Shown here piece after piece: positions 39,755-48,199 of a DNA stretch of 64,000 nt. The notes under the pieces are model-generated. The model was not told the origin of the DNA and did no database searches. It saw only the letters and a list, made by a program, of their open reading frames with translations. The first letter of the stretch is position 1. Every line of letters starts with the position of its first letter. Origin of the DNA: AP-15 sp963796155 (lineage in GTDB: Bacteria > Pseudomonadota > Alphaproteobacteria > ATCC43930 > CGMCC-115725); contig CAWCKT010000006.1 of assembly GCA_963796155.1 (NCBI GenBank), positions 186,001-250,000 on the forward strand, written 5' to 3'. A program made the translations under genes and the position numbers.

Positions 39755-40720
39755 TTATTCGATCACATCGTCGGCCCGAGCCAGCAGCAATTGCGGCACG
39801 GTGAGGCCGAGCGTCTCCGCGGTCTTGAGGTTGATGACCAACTCGAACGTTGTCGGCTGCTGGAACGGCAGCGTAGCGGGGTTTTCGCCATTGAAAACCG
39901 GGTCGACGTAATCGGCGGCCTGGCGCAGCTGGGCCGCCAGGTTCGGCCCGTAAGACATGAGGCCGCCCGCCACGGCGAATTCCCTGAATGTCGACGCCGA
40001 GGGGAGCCGCTCGTTCGCCGCGAACTCAATGATCTCGCCCAAGTGCAAGCCCAGGAGCGCATCGATGAGAACAAAGAACGCCTCAGGCCGTTGCGACGCG
40101 ATCGCCGCAAATGCAGCCGGGAAATCTTCCGGCTCGCGCACTGGATCCGATGCTAGCGTCAGGTCTAGCGAACCGGCGACCGCGTCGAGCGACTGCCAGA
40201 CACTCGTGAACGCCGGATTGGCCGCGTTCCACAAGACCGCGACTCGGCGCAAGGCCGGCACGGCCTCCTTGAGCAACGACAACGCCTTGGCGCTGATTTC
40301 TGGCGACATTATGGTGAAACCCGTCACGTTGCCGCCGGGCCGTGCGAGGCTCTCCGCGAGCCCGGCGCCGACCGGGTCGATTGCGGTCGGCAAAACAATC
40401 GGGATCGTCTTCGTCGCCTGTCTCGCCGCGAGCGCCGCGGGCGTGGTCGGGACAACGATGGCATCGACCTTCAGTGCCACCAATTCCCTCGCGAGCGGGA
40501 GCCAGCGTTCGGCCACCCCTTGCGCAAAGCGCCATTCGACGGTGAGGTTTTGTCCTTCGGTATAGCCTAGATCGCGCAGCGCCTTGATCAGCTCGTCGGC
40601 CAAGGCGTCGCGCGTGTTGACGAGCATGCCAAGGCGGAAGGTCCTGCCCTGCGCCGGCGCGGCCGCCGGCGACGTCGCGGCGGCGGTGAACAGTAAAACA
40701 ATCAGATCGCGCCTCGTCAT
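39755..40720 (-). CDS. ABC transporter substrate-binding protein (ABC_sub_bind/TrpX-like)
   Basis: A 321-residue exported protein: signal peptide 1-23 (LLFTAAATSPAAAPAQ), then the ABC_sub_bind pattern RTFRLGMLVNTRDALADELIKALRDLGYTEGQNLTVEWRFAQG, PIVLPTAIDPVGAGLAESLARPGGNVTGF, VINLKTAETLGLTVPQLLLARADDVIE. No permease or ATPase gene is adjacent. Orphan genes of this family are abundant in rhizobia and relatives and their ligands are mostly unknown. It is flanked by a 60-base direct repeat. Confidence 0.9.
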   Translation of the reverse strand: MTRRDLIVLLFTAAATSPAAAPAQGRTFRLGMLVNTRDALADELIKALRDLGYTEGQNLTVEWRFAQGVAERWLPLARELVALKVDAIVVPTTPAALAARQATKTIPIVLPTAIDPVGAGLAESLARPGGNVTGFTIMSPEISAKALSLLKEAVPALRRVAVLWNAANPAFTSVWQSLDAVAGSLDLTLASDPVREPEDFPAAFAAIASQRPEAFFVLIDALLGLHLGEIIEFAANERLPSASTFREFAVAGGLMSYGPNLAAQLRQAADYVDPVFNGENPATLPFQQPTTFELVINLKTAETLGLTVPQLLLARADDVIE

Positions 40721-41089
40721 TCGGTGACCTCAGCCGTACAAACAAGCATTTGGGTGAGATGCGCTCCCTGCTCTCCCCAACGTACTCAGCCGCAACCTAT
40801 CATGCGACGGATCTACGGCCGATCGGCGGCCGAGCAGCCTGGAAGCTCCCGTCAACTTTATTTTAGCAGCTCGATCAGCGATCGCGGGAGTGGCCGCTTT
40901 CGGCGCATCTCGCTCGTTGCGGCGCATTCCGGCGATCGTCTCCTTTCTGAACCCACAGCCGGCACTCAGCCTTGTCGGCGGGAACCGCTCTTCATGCCCC
41001 ATAGGAGCCGCTCGCGGCATGGGTAACTTGAGCCTTTCCTTGTGGTTCCATCTCACTAAGACAGGCTCAGAGCCCGGAGACAGGATGAT
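40721..41089. other. Intergenic region with second copy of a direct repeat
   Basis: No gene is seen in these 369 bases. The segment 40943-41002 is the second copy of the 60-base repeat found at 39644, in the same orientation. The stretch near 40850-40880 is AT-rich and may hold the promoter of the solute-binding protein. Confidence 0.45.
40943..41002 (+). repeat. Direct repeat copy 2
   Basis: This copy has GAACCCACAGCCGGC and the shared core GGGAACCGCTCTTCATGCCCC. With the copy at 39644 it brackets about 1.2 kb holding the solute-binding protein gene, a hint that the gene moved or was duplicated as a unit. No inverted ends or target duplication were found. Confidence 0.6.
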
Positions 41090-41854
41090 TTAGTGTGACC
41101 GTATGCCTGCGGTTGAACCGCCATCAACTGGAAGAGCCACACCGGTGATGAAACTGGCGTCGTCAGACAGGAGGAAGGCAATCGCTGCCGCGACCTCTTC
41201 CGGTTGACCTTCGCGGCCAATGGGATGAGCCGCTCGAATCCGCTTCACATTCTCGGGGTCTTCGAACATGCTCGCCGTCAGCGGCGTCCGGATCATTCCC
41301 GGCACGACAGCATTGACGCGAACCCCCAGCGGCCCGAGTTCCAACGCCATCGTCTGGGTGATCCCGACGATCCCATACTTGGAGGCGGAATACGGCAGCC
41401 GGTTGGGCACACCCCTGATCCCGGCCGCGGAGCTGAGGTTCACGATTGCCGCAGGCGTTTGCGCTTCCCGTACGGCACGGGCGAAAGCCTGGCACATGTT
41501 GAACGTGCCTTCGAGGTTGACCGACAGCACCTTCCGCCAAACCTCGGGATCGGTATCCAGAATGTTGCCGACTCCTCGGATGCCAGCGCTGTTGACCAGC
41601 CCATGGAGGTTTCCGAACCGGCTCACCGCTTCGGAAACGAACGCGGCTACCTGGTCTCGGTCCGAAACGTCGACGCCGACCCCGAAAATTCTGTCGCTGC
41701 TGCCGAATTCGGACACGACCTCATCGACCGCCTCTTTCCGGACGTCTGCGGCGGCGATCGACGCGCCCTCTGTGAACAACCGCCGGACGCAGGCGGCACC
41801 GATCCCGCTGCCGGCGCCGGTTACCAAGATGGTTTTGTCTTCAAAGCGGTTCAT
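41090..41854 (-). CDS. SDR family oxidoreductase
   Basis: A 254-residue classical short-chain dehydrogenase: cofactor motif TGAGSGIGAACVRRL near residue 12, NSAGIRG in the middle, catalytic Ser in VNLSSAAGI and YSASKYG for Tyr and Lys, and PVDGGSTAGI at the end. It most resembles the FabG-like group using NAD(P). It is the last gene of a minus-strand set with a second SDR and a DUF2255 gene, divergent from a LysR gene. Confidence 0.9.
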   Translation of the reverse strand: MNRFEDKTILVTGAGSGIGAACVRRLFTEGASIAAADVRKEAVDEVVSEFGSSDRIFGVGVDVSDRDQVAAFVSEAVSRFGNLHGLVNSAGIRGVGNILDTDPEVWRKVLSVNLEGTFNMCQAFARAVREAQTPAAIVNLSSAAGIRGVPNRLPYSASKYGIVGITQTMALELGPLGVRVNAVVPGMIRTPLTASMFEDPENVKRIRAAHPIGREGQPEEVAAAIAFLLSDDASFITGVALPVDGGSTAGIRSH

Positions 41855-41940
41855 TCAAAGCACTCCGTTAATTGGGTTTCCTTGCCGAACCATGCAGCGT
41901 GAAACCTTGATCTGAGGCTGCTTTCAGGCGCGACTGTCGA

Positions 41941-42708
41941 TTAGCCGGCGAGGATGCCGCCATCGACCGCCATGGCATGACCCACCATGAAGCTCGCAGC
42001 CGGGCTGCAGAGCCATACCACCGCAGCGGCGATCTCTTCCGGCTCACCGAAGCGTCCGACGGGTTCTTGCGCGACCATCCGGCTCACGATTTCAGGGTCG
42101 TAATTCTTTGTGACGAAGGCGGCCATCGGGGTGTTGTGGACCATTCCCGGACAGACCGCGTTGATGCGGATACCTTTGTCGGCATAGTCGAGAGCGGCGC
42201 TCCGCGTCAGCCCGATTACGGCGTGCTTGCTCGCCGAGTAGGCGCTACGCCCTCTGGACCCCTTCAAGCCGCCGATCGACGAACAATTGACGATCGCGCC
42301 GCTGCCTTGCGCCATCATCTGGCGAAGCTCGCCCTTCATGCAGTTCCACACGCCGCGCAAGTTGACGTTCATCACGCGCTCGAATTCGGCGTCGCTGGTA
42401 TCCAGAACCTCGGCAGCCTCGGAATTCACGCCAGCATTGTTGAAGGCGGCATCGAGCCGGCCATAAGTGCTAACGGCGCGCTCGATCATCGCCTGGACCT
42501 GGGCGACATCCGTCACATCACAGGTGACACCAATGGCGCTGCGCCCCGCGGCGCGCAGCTCCTCGACGGCCTTGCCGATCATCTCCTCGTCGCGATCGGC
42601 AACGATCACGGATGCGCCCGCCTTCGCGAAGGCCCGAGCGGTCGCCAGACCGATGCCGCCACCAGCTCCGGTGACGAGTGCCACTTTCCCATCCAAAGTC
42701 GCGGTCAT
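41941..42708 (-). CDS. SDR family oxidoreductase (glucose-1-dehydrogenase-like)
   Basis: A 255-residue classical SDR with TGAGGGIGLATARAFA, NNAGVNSEA, catalytic NCSSIGGLKG and YSASKHAVIGLTRSAA, and AVDGGILAG at the C-terminus. ATG 42708 is chosen because GGAG lies 7 bases upstream; an ATG at 42726 is possible. Its neighbour 86 bases downstream is also an SDR, so the two may act in successive redox steps on one substrate. Confidence 0.9.
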   Translation of the reverse strand: MTATLDGKVALVTGAGGGIGLATARAFAKAGASVIVADRDEEMIGKAVEELRAAGRSAIGVTCDVTDVAQVQAMIERAVSTYGRLDAAFNNAGVNSEAAEVLDTSDAEFERVMNVNLRGVWNCMKGELRQMMAQGSGAIVNCSSIGGLKGSRGRSAYSASKHAVIGLTRSAALDYADKGIRINAVCPGMVHNTPMAAFVTKNYDPEIVSRMVAQEPVGRFGEPEEIAAAVVWLCSPAASFMVGHAMAVDGGILAG

Positions 42709-42722
42709 TTCGCCGCTCCAGA

Positions 42723-43085
42723 TCATCGCGGTTCGAGCCGCAGCGTGGTGGGCAAGGTTTCGGAACGCACCATTTCCTCGGCATGCGTGCTGCGCCGGTA
42801 TTTCCTAAGAAATTCACGGCTCGTCCGGTCGACCGCATCTTCGTCGCTCGCCGGAAGCGCCTGAACCGCCAGGCTGCGGCCGGCGAACTCCAGCGTAGCG
42901 GGCCCACCCGCCGCAAGGTCCCGATACCAACGCCCCTCGACGCCGCGCCAGGAACGCACGAAGACCTCGTCGTCAGCGACCACTACCCAAATAACGACCG
43001 CGCTCCTGGGGTGCTTTTCGGTACGGATGGCGACCTCGTCGACGTCGCGCAATTCGCGCAAGGTTTCGGCAACGAATTTCGCCAT
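42723..43085 (-). CDS. DUF2255 family protein
   Basis: A 120-residue protein matching DUF2255, a split-barrel family related to nitroreductase-like flavin or deazaflavin proteins (EVAIRTEKHPRSAVVIWVVVADDEVFVRSWRGVEGRWYRDL, then RREFLRKY-like SREFLRKYRRS). Enzymatic role is unknown. It lies just ahead of the SDR gene and three bases after a small ORF, all on the minus strand. Confidence 0.82.
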   Translation of the reverse strand: MAKFVAETLRELRDVDEVAIRTEKHPRSAVVIWVVVADDEVFVRSWRGVEGRWYRDLAAGGPATLEFAGRSLAVQALPASDEDAVDRTSREFLRKYRRSTHAEEMVRSETLPTTLRLEPR

Positions 43086-43088
43086 CGG

Positions 43089-43358
43089 CTAATCTCCCGA
43101 AGCCTCGCAGGCTTGCCGCGCAGCGGCTGTCGCACTGCGATGTTTCAGAGACGAAAACGCACCACGGCAAATGGCGAGCCATGCCCAACCTGGACCCAAT
43201 AGTTCCCGGCGCCGCACGGCGTTGAGCAGAATGCCTACCCGCGACAGCGAATTGTCGCGGTAGCAATATCTCTCGTACCAACCGACATCCACCGGACAGG
43301 GAGATAGCCGGCCAAAATCCATCGCGCCAGCGCCGAGACGCTTTGTCTGCCGTGTCAT
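43089..43358 (-). CDS. Small protein of unknown function (89 residues)
   Basis: The frame reads MTRQTKRLGAGAMDFGRLS with CPVDVGWYERYCYRDN in the middle. The LSPCPVDVGWYERYxY pattern resembles a small conserved alphaproteobacterial protein that I recall only as hypothetical. Its stop is three bases from the DUF2255 start, so it is probably the first gene of that operon. A start at an internal Met (residue 13) is also possible. Confidence 0.5.
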   Translation of the reverse strand: MTRQTKRLGAGAMDFGRLSPCPVDVGWYERYCYRDNSLSRVGILLNAVRRRELLGPGWAWLAICRGAFSSLKHRSATAAARQACEASGD

Positions 43359-43490
43359 CGATTGCTCCTAAGCTTTGTGGGTATCGTCGGGCCGTCACGC
43401 CGCAGCCGGCCGCCTCATGATGATTTAGGCGTGCGCGTCTCCGCGGATTAGGCGCTACAATCGGCATAGACTTATGAGCGTGATCGATAA
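43359..43490. promoter_or_regulatory. Divergent promoter region of the LysR gene and its likely target operon
   Basis: The 132 bases between two divergent units are the expected binding site of the LysR regulator. The segment GATGATTTAGGCGTGCGC... near 43420 is AT-rich, but no single T-N11-A palindrome could be chosen with confidence. Confidence 0.4.
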
Positions 43491-44384
43491 ATGCAGCGCG
43501 GCAACCTCGACGACCTGCTGGCCTTTCTCGCCGTCGCAGAGGAACGCAGCTTCACCCGGGCGGCCGCGAAACTCGGGGTGTCCCAGTCGGCGCTCAGCCA
43601 CACGGTTCGGGCGCTGGAGGAGCGGCTCGGCCTCCGCCTGTTGACCCGGACCACCCGCAGCGTCGCCGCAACCGAGGCGGGCGAGCGCTTGTTCCGCAGC
43701 ATCGGCCCGCGGTTTGGCGAGATCGAGGCCGAGCTGGACGCGCTAAGCGAGCTTCGGGAGAAACCGGCCGGTACCATTCGGCTCACGGCCACGGATTACG
43801 CGGCGGATACCATCCTCTGGCCGAAGCTCACGCCGTTCCTGCGTCTCTATCCGGACATCAAGGTCGAGATCATCATCGATTACGGTCTCACCGATATTGT
43901 CGCCGAGCGGTTCGATGCCGGCGTGCGCATCGGCGAACAGGTCGCGCAGGACATGATCGCGGTGCGGATCGGGCCGGACATACGCACCGCGGTCGTCGGC
44001 GCGCCGTCTTATTTCGACATGCGGTCAGAGCCGGTGAGGCCGCAGGAGCTGGTCGAGCACAGCTGCATCAATTTGCGCCTGCCGACGCGCGGCGGCCTTT
44101 ATCCCTGGGAGTTCGAAAAGGACGGCCGCTCACTGAAGGTTCATGTCGAGGGGCAGCTAGTCTTCAACGGCACGTTCCAGATGCTCAATGCGGCGCTTGC
44201 CGGGTTCGGCCTGGCCTACGTACCGGAAGACGTGGTCGAGGCCCATCTCGCCAAAGGCAGGCTCAAGCGGGTGCTCGCCGATTGGTGTCCGCCTTATTCC
44301 GGCTACCATCTCTACTATCCGAGCCGTCGCCAGCAGACACCCGCCTTCGCCTTACTGGTGGAGGTGCTGCGTCACCGGCAGTGA
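43491..44384 (+). CDS. LysR family transcriptional regulator
   Basis: A 297-residue regulator. The winged helix-turn-helix is at 1-60 (LDDLLAFLAVAEERSFTRAAAKLGVSQSALSHTVRALEERLG), followed by the two-lobe effector domain (GTIRLTATDYAADTILWPKL, FDAGVRIGEQVAQDMIAVRI). It is closest to the group that regulates SDR or quinone reductase genes. It is divergent from the small-ORF/DUF2255/SDR set, which is its likely target. Confidence 0.93.
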   Translation: MQRGNLDDLLAFLAVAEERSFTRAAAKLGVSQSALSHTVRALEERLGLRLLTRTTRSVAATEAGERLFRSIGPRFGEIEAELDALSELREKPAGTIRLTATDYAADTILWPKLTPFLRLYPDIKVEIIIDYGLTDIVAERFDAGVRIGEQVAQDMIAVRIGPDIRTAVVGAPSYFDMRSEPVRPQELVEHSCINLRLPTRGGLYPWEFEKDGRSLKVHVEGQLVFNGTFQMLNAALAGFGLAYVPEDVVEAHLAKGRLKRVLADWCPPYSGYHLYYPSRRQQTPAFALLVEVLRHRQ

Positions 44385-44911
44385 ACGAAGACCAGGCACG
44401 GTGTCGCTCGGGCAACGGGCAGGCGAGGCTGGGTGAATGTTGGCCTTGGTTCGAAACGGCCGCTCCCTGATCGACGAGCGTCCGCTTTCGGGTAGGGTTT
44501 CGGATGCCGGCCAGGCGCGAGCGATCGAACCGGGTGAGAGGCCGGCGTCCTTCGGGTGCGGGAGAGGGGACCGAGCCCGCCAAGGCTGGGTGGATGAGGG
44601 GCTTGAGGTGGAAGCTTCTGTTTAACCGGCGTGATTGCGATTTCATGATATATGAGTTAATATTTTAAGCAGAAAGAGATATAAAACCAAAGCGCTCGGA
44701 CCATCTCGACGGGAAAAGATGATAGGAAATGTTTTTTTTCGCACACACAATCGAGCAATTCGTCCAAGTGCCGACAAGGCAATCTTGCTCGCAAGCGGAG
44801 CGGGAAGTGAGGTGCTCCTGCTTGTAGATCTCTTGCAGAAACAGGAGGTGCGGACGAGAAGGCGGCTCGGGGAAGGGTAGGTCAGCGCGTTTGAAGGGGA
44901 CGCGCCTTAGT
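44385..44911. other. Intergenic region downstream of polA
   Basis: No gene is supported. The first 230 bases are GC-rich and contain the palindrome-family remnant at 44555-44601. Bases 44630-44780 are distinctly AT-rich (TTCATGATATATGAGTTAATATTTTAAG), unlike the rest of the window, which suggests a decayed or foreign segment. Confidence 0.45.
44555..44601. repeat. Remnant of the palindromic element found inside polA
   Basis: GGTGCGGGAGAGGGGACC, GAGCCCGCC and GGCTGGGTGGATGAGGG align with the element at 46521-46611 (AGTGCGGGAGAGGGGGGACC, CAGCCCGC, GGGATGGGTGGGTGAGGG). Only the right-hand half is present here. Confidence 0.6.
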
Positions 44912-47843
44912 CTAATGCGCCTCGTCCCAGTTCCGGCCGCGGCCGGTCTCGACGACGAGCGGTACCGAGAGCTCGCAGCGCGGCGCGCAGGCGCCTTCCA
45001 TGACCGCTTTGACGACCCGCGCCGTGTCGTCGGCCTCGGCTTCGGGGACCTCGAAGAGCAGCTCGTCATGGACCTGCAGCAGCATGCGGGCCTTGAGCCC
45101 CGCCTCGGCGAGGGCGGCCGGGATGCGGGTCATCGCGCGCTTGATGATGTCGGCCGCCGAGCCCTGCAACGGCGCGTTGATCGCCTGCCGCTCGGCCCCG
45201 GCGCGGCGCGCCGGGTTGGCGTCGCGGATCCCGGGAATGAAGCACTTTCGGCCGAAGATCGTCTCGACATAGCCGGTGCGGCGGCAATCGGTCTTGATCC
45301 GCTCCATATAGGCGAGGATCGCCGGGAAGCGCTCGAAATAGGCGCGGATATAGGCCCCCGCCTCGGCCTGCGGCACGCCGATCTGCTGGCCGAGGCCAAA
45401 GGCGCTGATGCCGTAGATGATGCCGAAATTGATCGCCTTTGCCCGCCGCCGGGTGTTGCCGTCCATCTGGGCGAGCGGCACGCCGAAGACCTGGCTCGCG
45501 GTCAGCGCATGAATGTCGATACCGTCGCGGAAAGCCTGCTTCAGCTCGGGCACGTCGGCGACATGAGCGGCAAGGCGCAGCTCGATCTGGCTGTAATCCG
45601 CCGACAGCAGGAGGTGCCCGGGCTCGGCGACAAAGGCGCGGCGGATGCGCCGGCCCTCCTCGGTGCGGATCGGGATGTTCTGGAGGTTCGGATTGTTCGA
45701 CGAGAAACGTCCCGTGGCCGCCACCGCGAGCGCGTAGGAGGTGTGCACCCGCCCGCTGTCGCGGTCGATCTCTTCGGCGAGCGCGTCGGCATAGGTCGAT
45801 TTGAGCTTGGTCAGCTGGCGCCATTCGAGAACATGCCCCGGCACCTCGTGCAACGGTGCGAGCTCCTCGAGGATCGAGGCGTCGGTGCCGTAGGCCCCGG
45901 TCTTGCCTTTCTTGCCGCCGGGCAGGCCCAGCTTTTCGAACAGCACGTCGCCCAGCTGCTTGGTCGAGCCGATGTTGAACTCGTTGCCGACGGCGCGAAA
46001 GATCGCCTGCTCGATGTCGGCGATGCGCCGCGCGAAATCCTTTGACAGCTCGGCCAGCGCGGCGCGGTCGACCCTGATCCCTTGGCGCTCCATCGCCGCG
46101 ACGACCGGGACGAGCGGCCGTTCGATCGTCTCGTAGAACGCGGTCATCTTGTCGCGCACGAGGCGCGCCTTCAGCAGCATGTGCAGCCGCAGGACCGCGT
46201 CGGCGCGCTCGGCGGCAAAGTCGCGCGCGGTCTCGGGCGGCACCTCGGCAAAGGCGATCAGGCTCTTGCCGGTGCCGACCAGCTCTTTGAGCGGCTTCAG
46301 CTCGTGCTCGAGAGAGCGCCGGACCAGGTTCTCGATCGTGTGCTCGACCTGGCCCCCGTCGAGCACGTAGGACATCAGCATCGTGCAGTCGTAGGGTGCC
46401 GAGCTCGATGCCGTAGCGCGACAGCAAGTGCGCCGCGGTCTTGACATCGTGGCCGACCTTGAGGACCCCGGGATCTTCAAGGAGCGGACGCAACCTGTCG
46501 ATGGCCCCGTCAAGCGAAAGCTTGCCCTCACCCGCCTCGCTCCGCTCGGCACCCTCTCCCGCAGTGCGGGAGAGGGGGGACCCAGCCCGCAGGGATGGGT
46601 GGGTGAGGGTGTCGCCAAGGGGAAGGGCGGGGGCTGCGTCAGCCGCACTGCCATGCCCCAGCGGGATGTAGGCGGCGAGGCCGGGGGCCAACGCGAGTGC
46701 GATGCCGGCAAGCGCGGGCCGGGTGCCGGCGACCGCACTCGCCTCCAGCGAGATCGCGACCACTCCCGCCTGGTGCGCTGCCTCGATCCAGTGATCCAGA
46801 CCCTCGATTGTGGCGACGAGCGCATAGGTGCGGGGCGCCGTGAAGGGCGGGACCTCCGGAATCACCGGCTCGGGCCGCTCGGCCGGCGCCACCGGGGCAA
46901 TGCCGGCGAGCCGCTGCGTCATCCGCGTTGCCAGCGCGCGGAACTCCATTTCGCGCAGAAACGGCATCAGCCTCTCCGAATCGAGCGGCTTGACCGCAAG
47001 CGCGGAGAGCGGGCAGGGGAGGGGCACGTCGCCATCGAGCTTGACCAGCTCCTTCGACAAACGCGCCTTCTTGTCGTTCTCGATCAGCGCCTGGCGGCGT
47101 TTGGGCTGTTTTATTTCGGCCGCGCGGGCGAGCAATGTTTCGAGATCGCCATAAGCGTTGATCAGCTCGGCCGCGGTCTTGACCCCGATGCCGGGGACAC
47201 CGGGAACGTTGTCGACGCTGTCGCCGCACAGCGCCTGGACGTCGATCACGCGCTCCGGCCCGACCCCGAACCGCTCACGGACCTCGGCGATGCCGATCGG
47301 CCAATTCTTGATCGGATCGAGCATCGTGACCTCGTCGTTCACGAGCTGCATCAGATCCTTGTCGGAGGAGACGATGGTGACCTTGGCGCCGGCCTCGACG
47401 GCGTGGCGGGCGTAGGTGGCAATCAGGTCGTCGGCCTCGAAATCCGCGAGCTCGATCTGGCAGACGCTAAATGCGTCGGTGGCTCGCCGGACCAGAGCAA
47501 ATTGGGGGACGAGATCGGAGGGCGGCTCCGGGCGCTGCGCCTTGTACTGGTCGTAGAGGCGATTGCGGAACGAGACGCCGGAGGCGTCGAAGACGACGGC
47601 AATATGATCGGCGTCGGTCTCGCTCAGCAGCTTCGCCAACATGTTGCTGAAGCCGAGCACCGCACTGGTCGGGGTCCCGTCCGAGCGCGACAGCGGCGGC
47701 AGGGCGTGATAGGCGCGAAAGATGAAACCCGAACCGTCGATCAAAAAAACATGATGCGGCGCCGCCGAACGGGCAGGTGCGGTGGTGGTCGAGGGCAGCT
47801 CCGAAACGAGCGGTTCGATGATTTCGTCCACGGAATCCTTCAC
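44912..47843 (-). CDS. polA: DNA polymerase I, apparent frameshift
   Basis: About 976 residues when one base near 46394-46402 is corrected. Domains: 5'-3' exonuclease (FLIDGSGFIFRAYHALPPL, SSDKDLMQLV, CGDSVDNVPGVPGIGVKTA; residues 30-330), a 3'-5' exonuclease-like domain (345-540), and family A polymerase (LSADYSQIELR, RRAKAINFGIIYGIS, LLQVHDELLFEV). The frame breaks in the exonuclease-like domain between YGIELG and YDCTMLMSYVLDGG. The proofreading motifs are degenerate: the usual DTE reads SLE, and the KYD-type motif reads KTA. A palindromic repeat is inserted in frame at about residues 410-442. It directly follows a zinc-finger gene. Confidence 0.9.
46521..46611. repeat. Palindromic repeat inserted in frame within polA
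   Basis: About 90 bases centred on the inverted repeat CCCTCTCCCGC/GCGGGAGAGGG (46552-46576) with outer arms CCCTCACCC (46525-) and GGGTGAGGG (to 46609). It is translated as THPSLRAGSPLSRTAGEGA in PolA, a stretch unlike any polymerase sequence. A half copy lies just downstream of polA at 44555-44601, and related GC-rich palindromes occur elsewhere in the window. Confidence 0.8.
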
Positions 47844-48062
47844 TTAGACGTTGCGCGGTGCTGCTGGGTCCGGTGGCGTGACGGGTTCACCGGCACTGGC
47901 GGGCTGCATCGCGCGATTGACAAAGAGCCGGGAGCAATAGGGGCACTCGACCTTTCCGGCAGGGGCGAGATTGAGATACACCCTCGGATGGCCGAGCGGC
48001 CCTTCGCCGCCGTTGCAAACGGCGACCGTCCCGTCGATGTAGATGGTTTCGAAAGGCCCCAT
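47844..48062 (-). CDS. zf-CHCC zinc-finger protein
   Basis: A 72-residue protein with the CHCC zinc finger of NDUFS6-like proteins: VAVCNGG, then GHPRVYL, then VECPYCSRLFV gives Cys, His, Cys, Cys. In alphaproteobacteria the relative of mitochondrial complex I subunit NDUFS6 looks like this. No complex I genes are nearby. Its stop abuts the polA start directly. Confidence 0.88.
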   Translation of the reverse strand: MGPFETIYIDGTVAVCNGGEGPLGHPRVYLNLAPAGKVECPYCSRLFVNRAMQPASAGEPVTPPDPAAPRNV

Positions 48063-48199
48063 ATGCGATCGGGAAATTCACGAGGGCGCGAACGCCCGGC
48101 TGAGCGTCTGACGGGCACGATGATACGCTTCGCGGCACGACAATCAATCACCCCCTCCTCGAGAACGGAGCGGCGCGCCCGCGGCAGCAACGAGACGCT

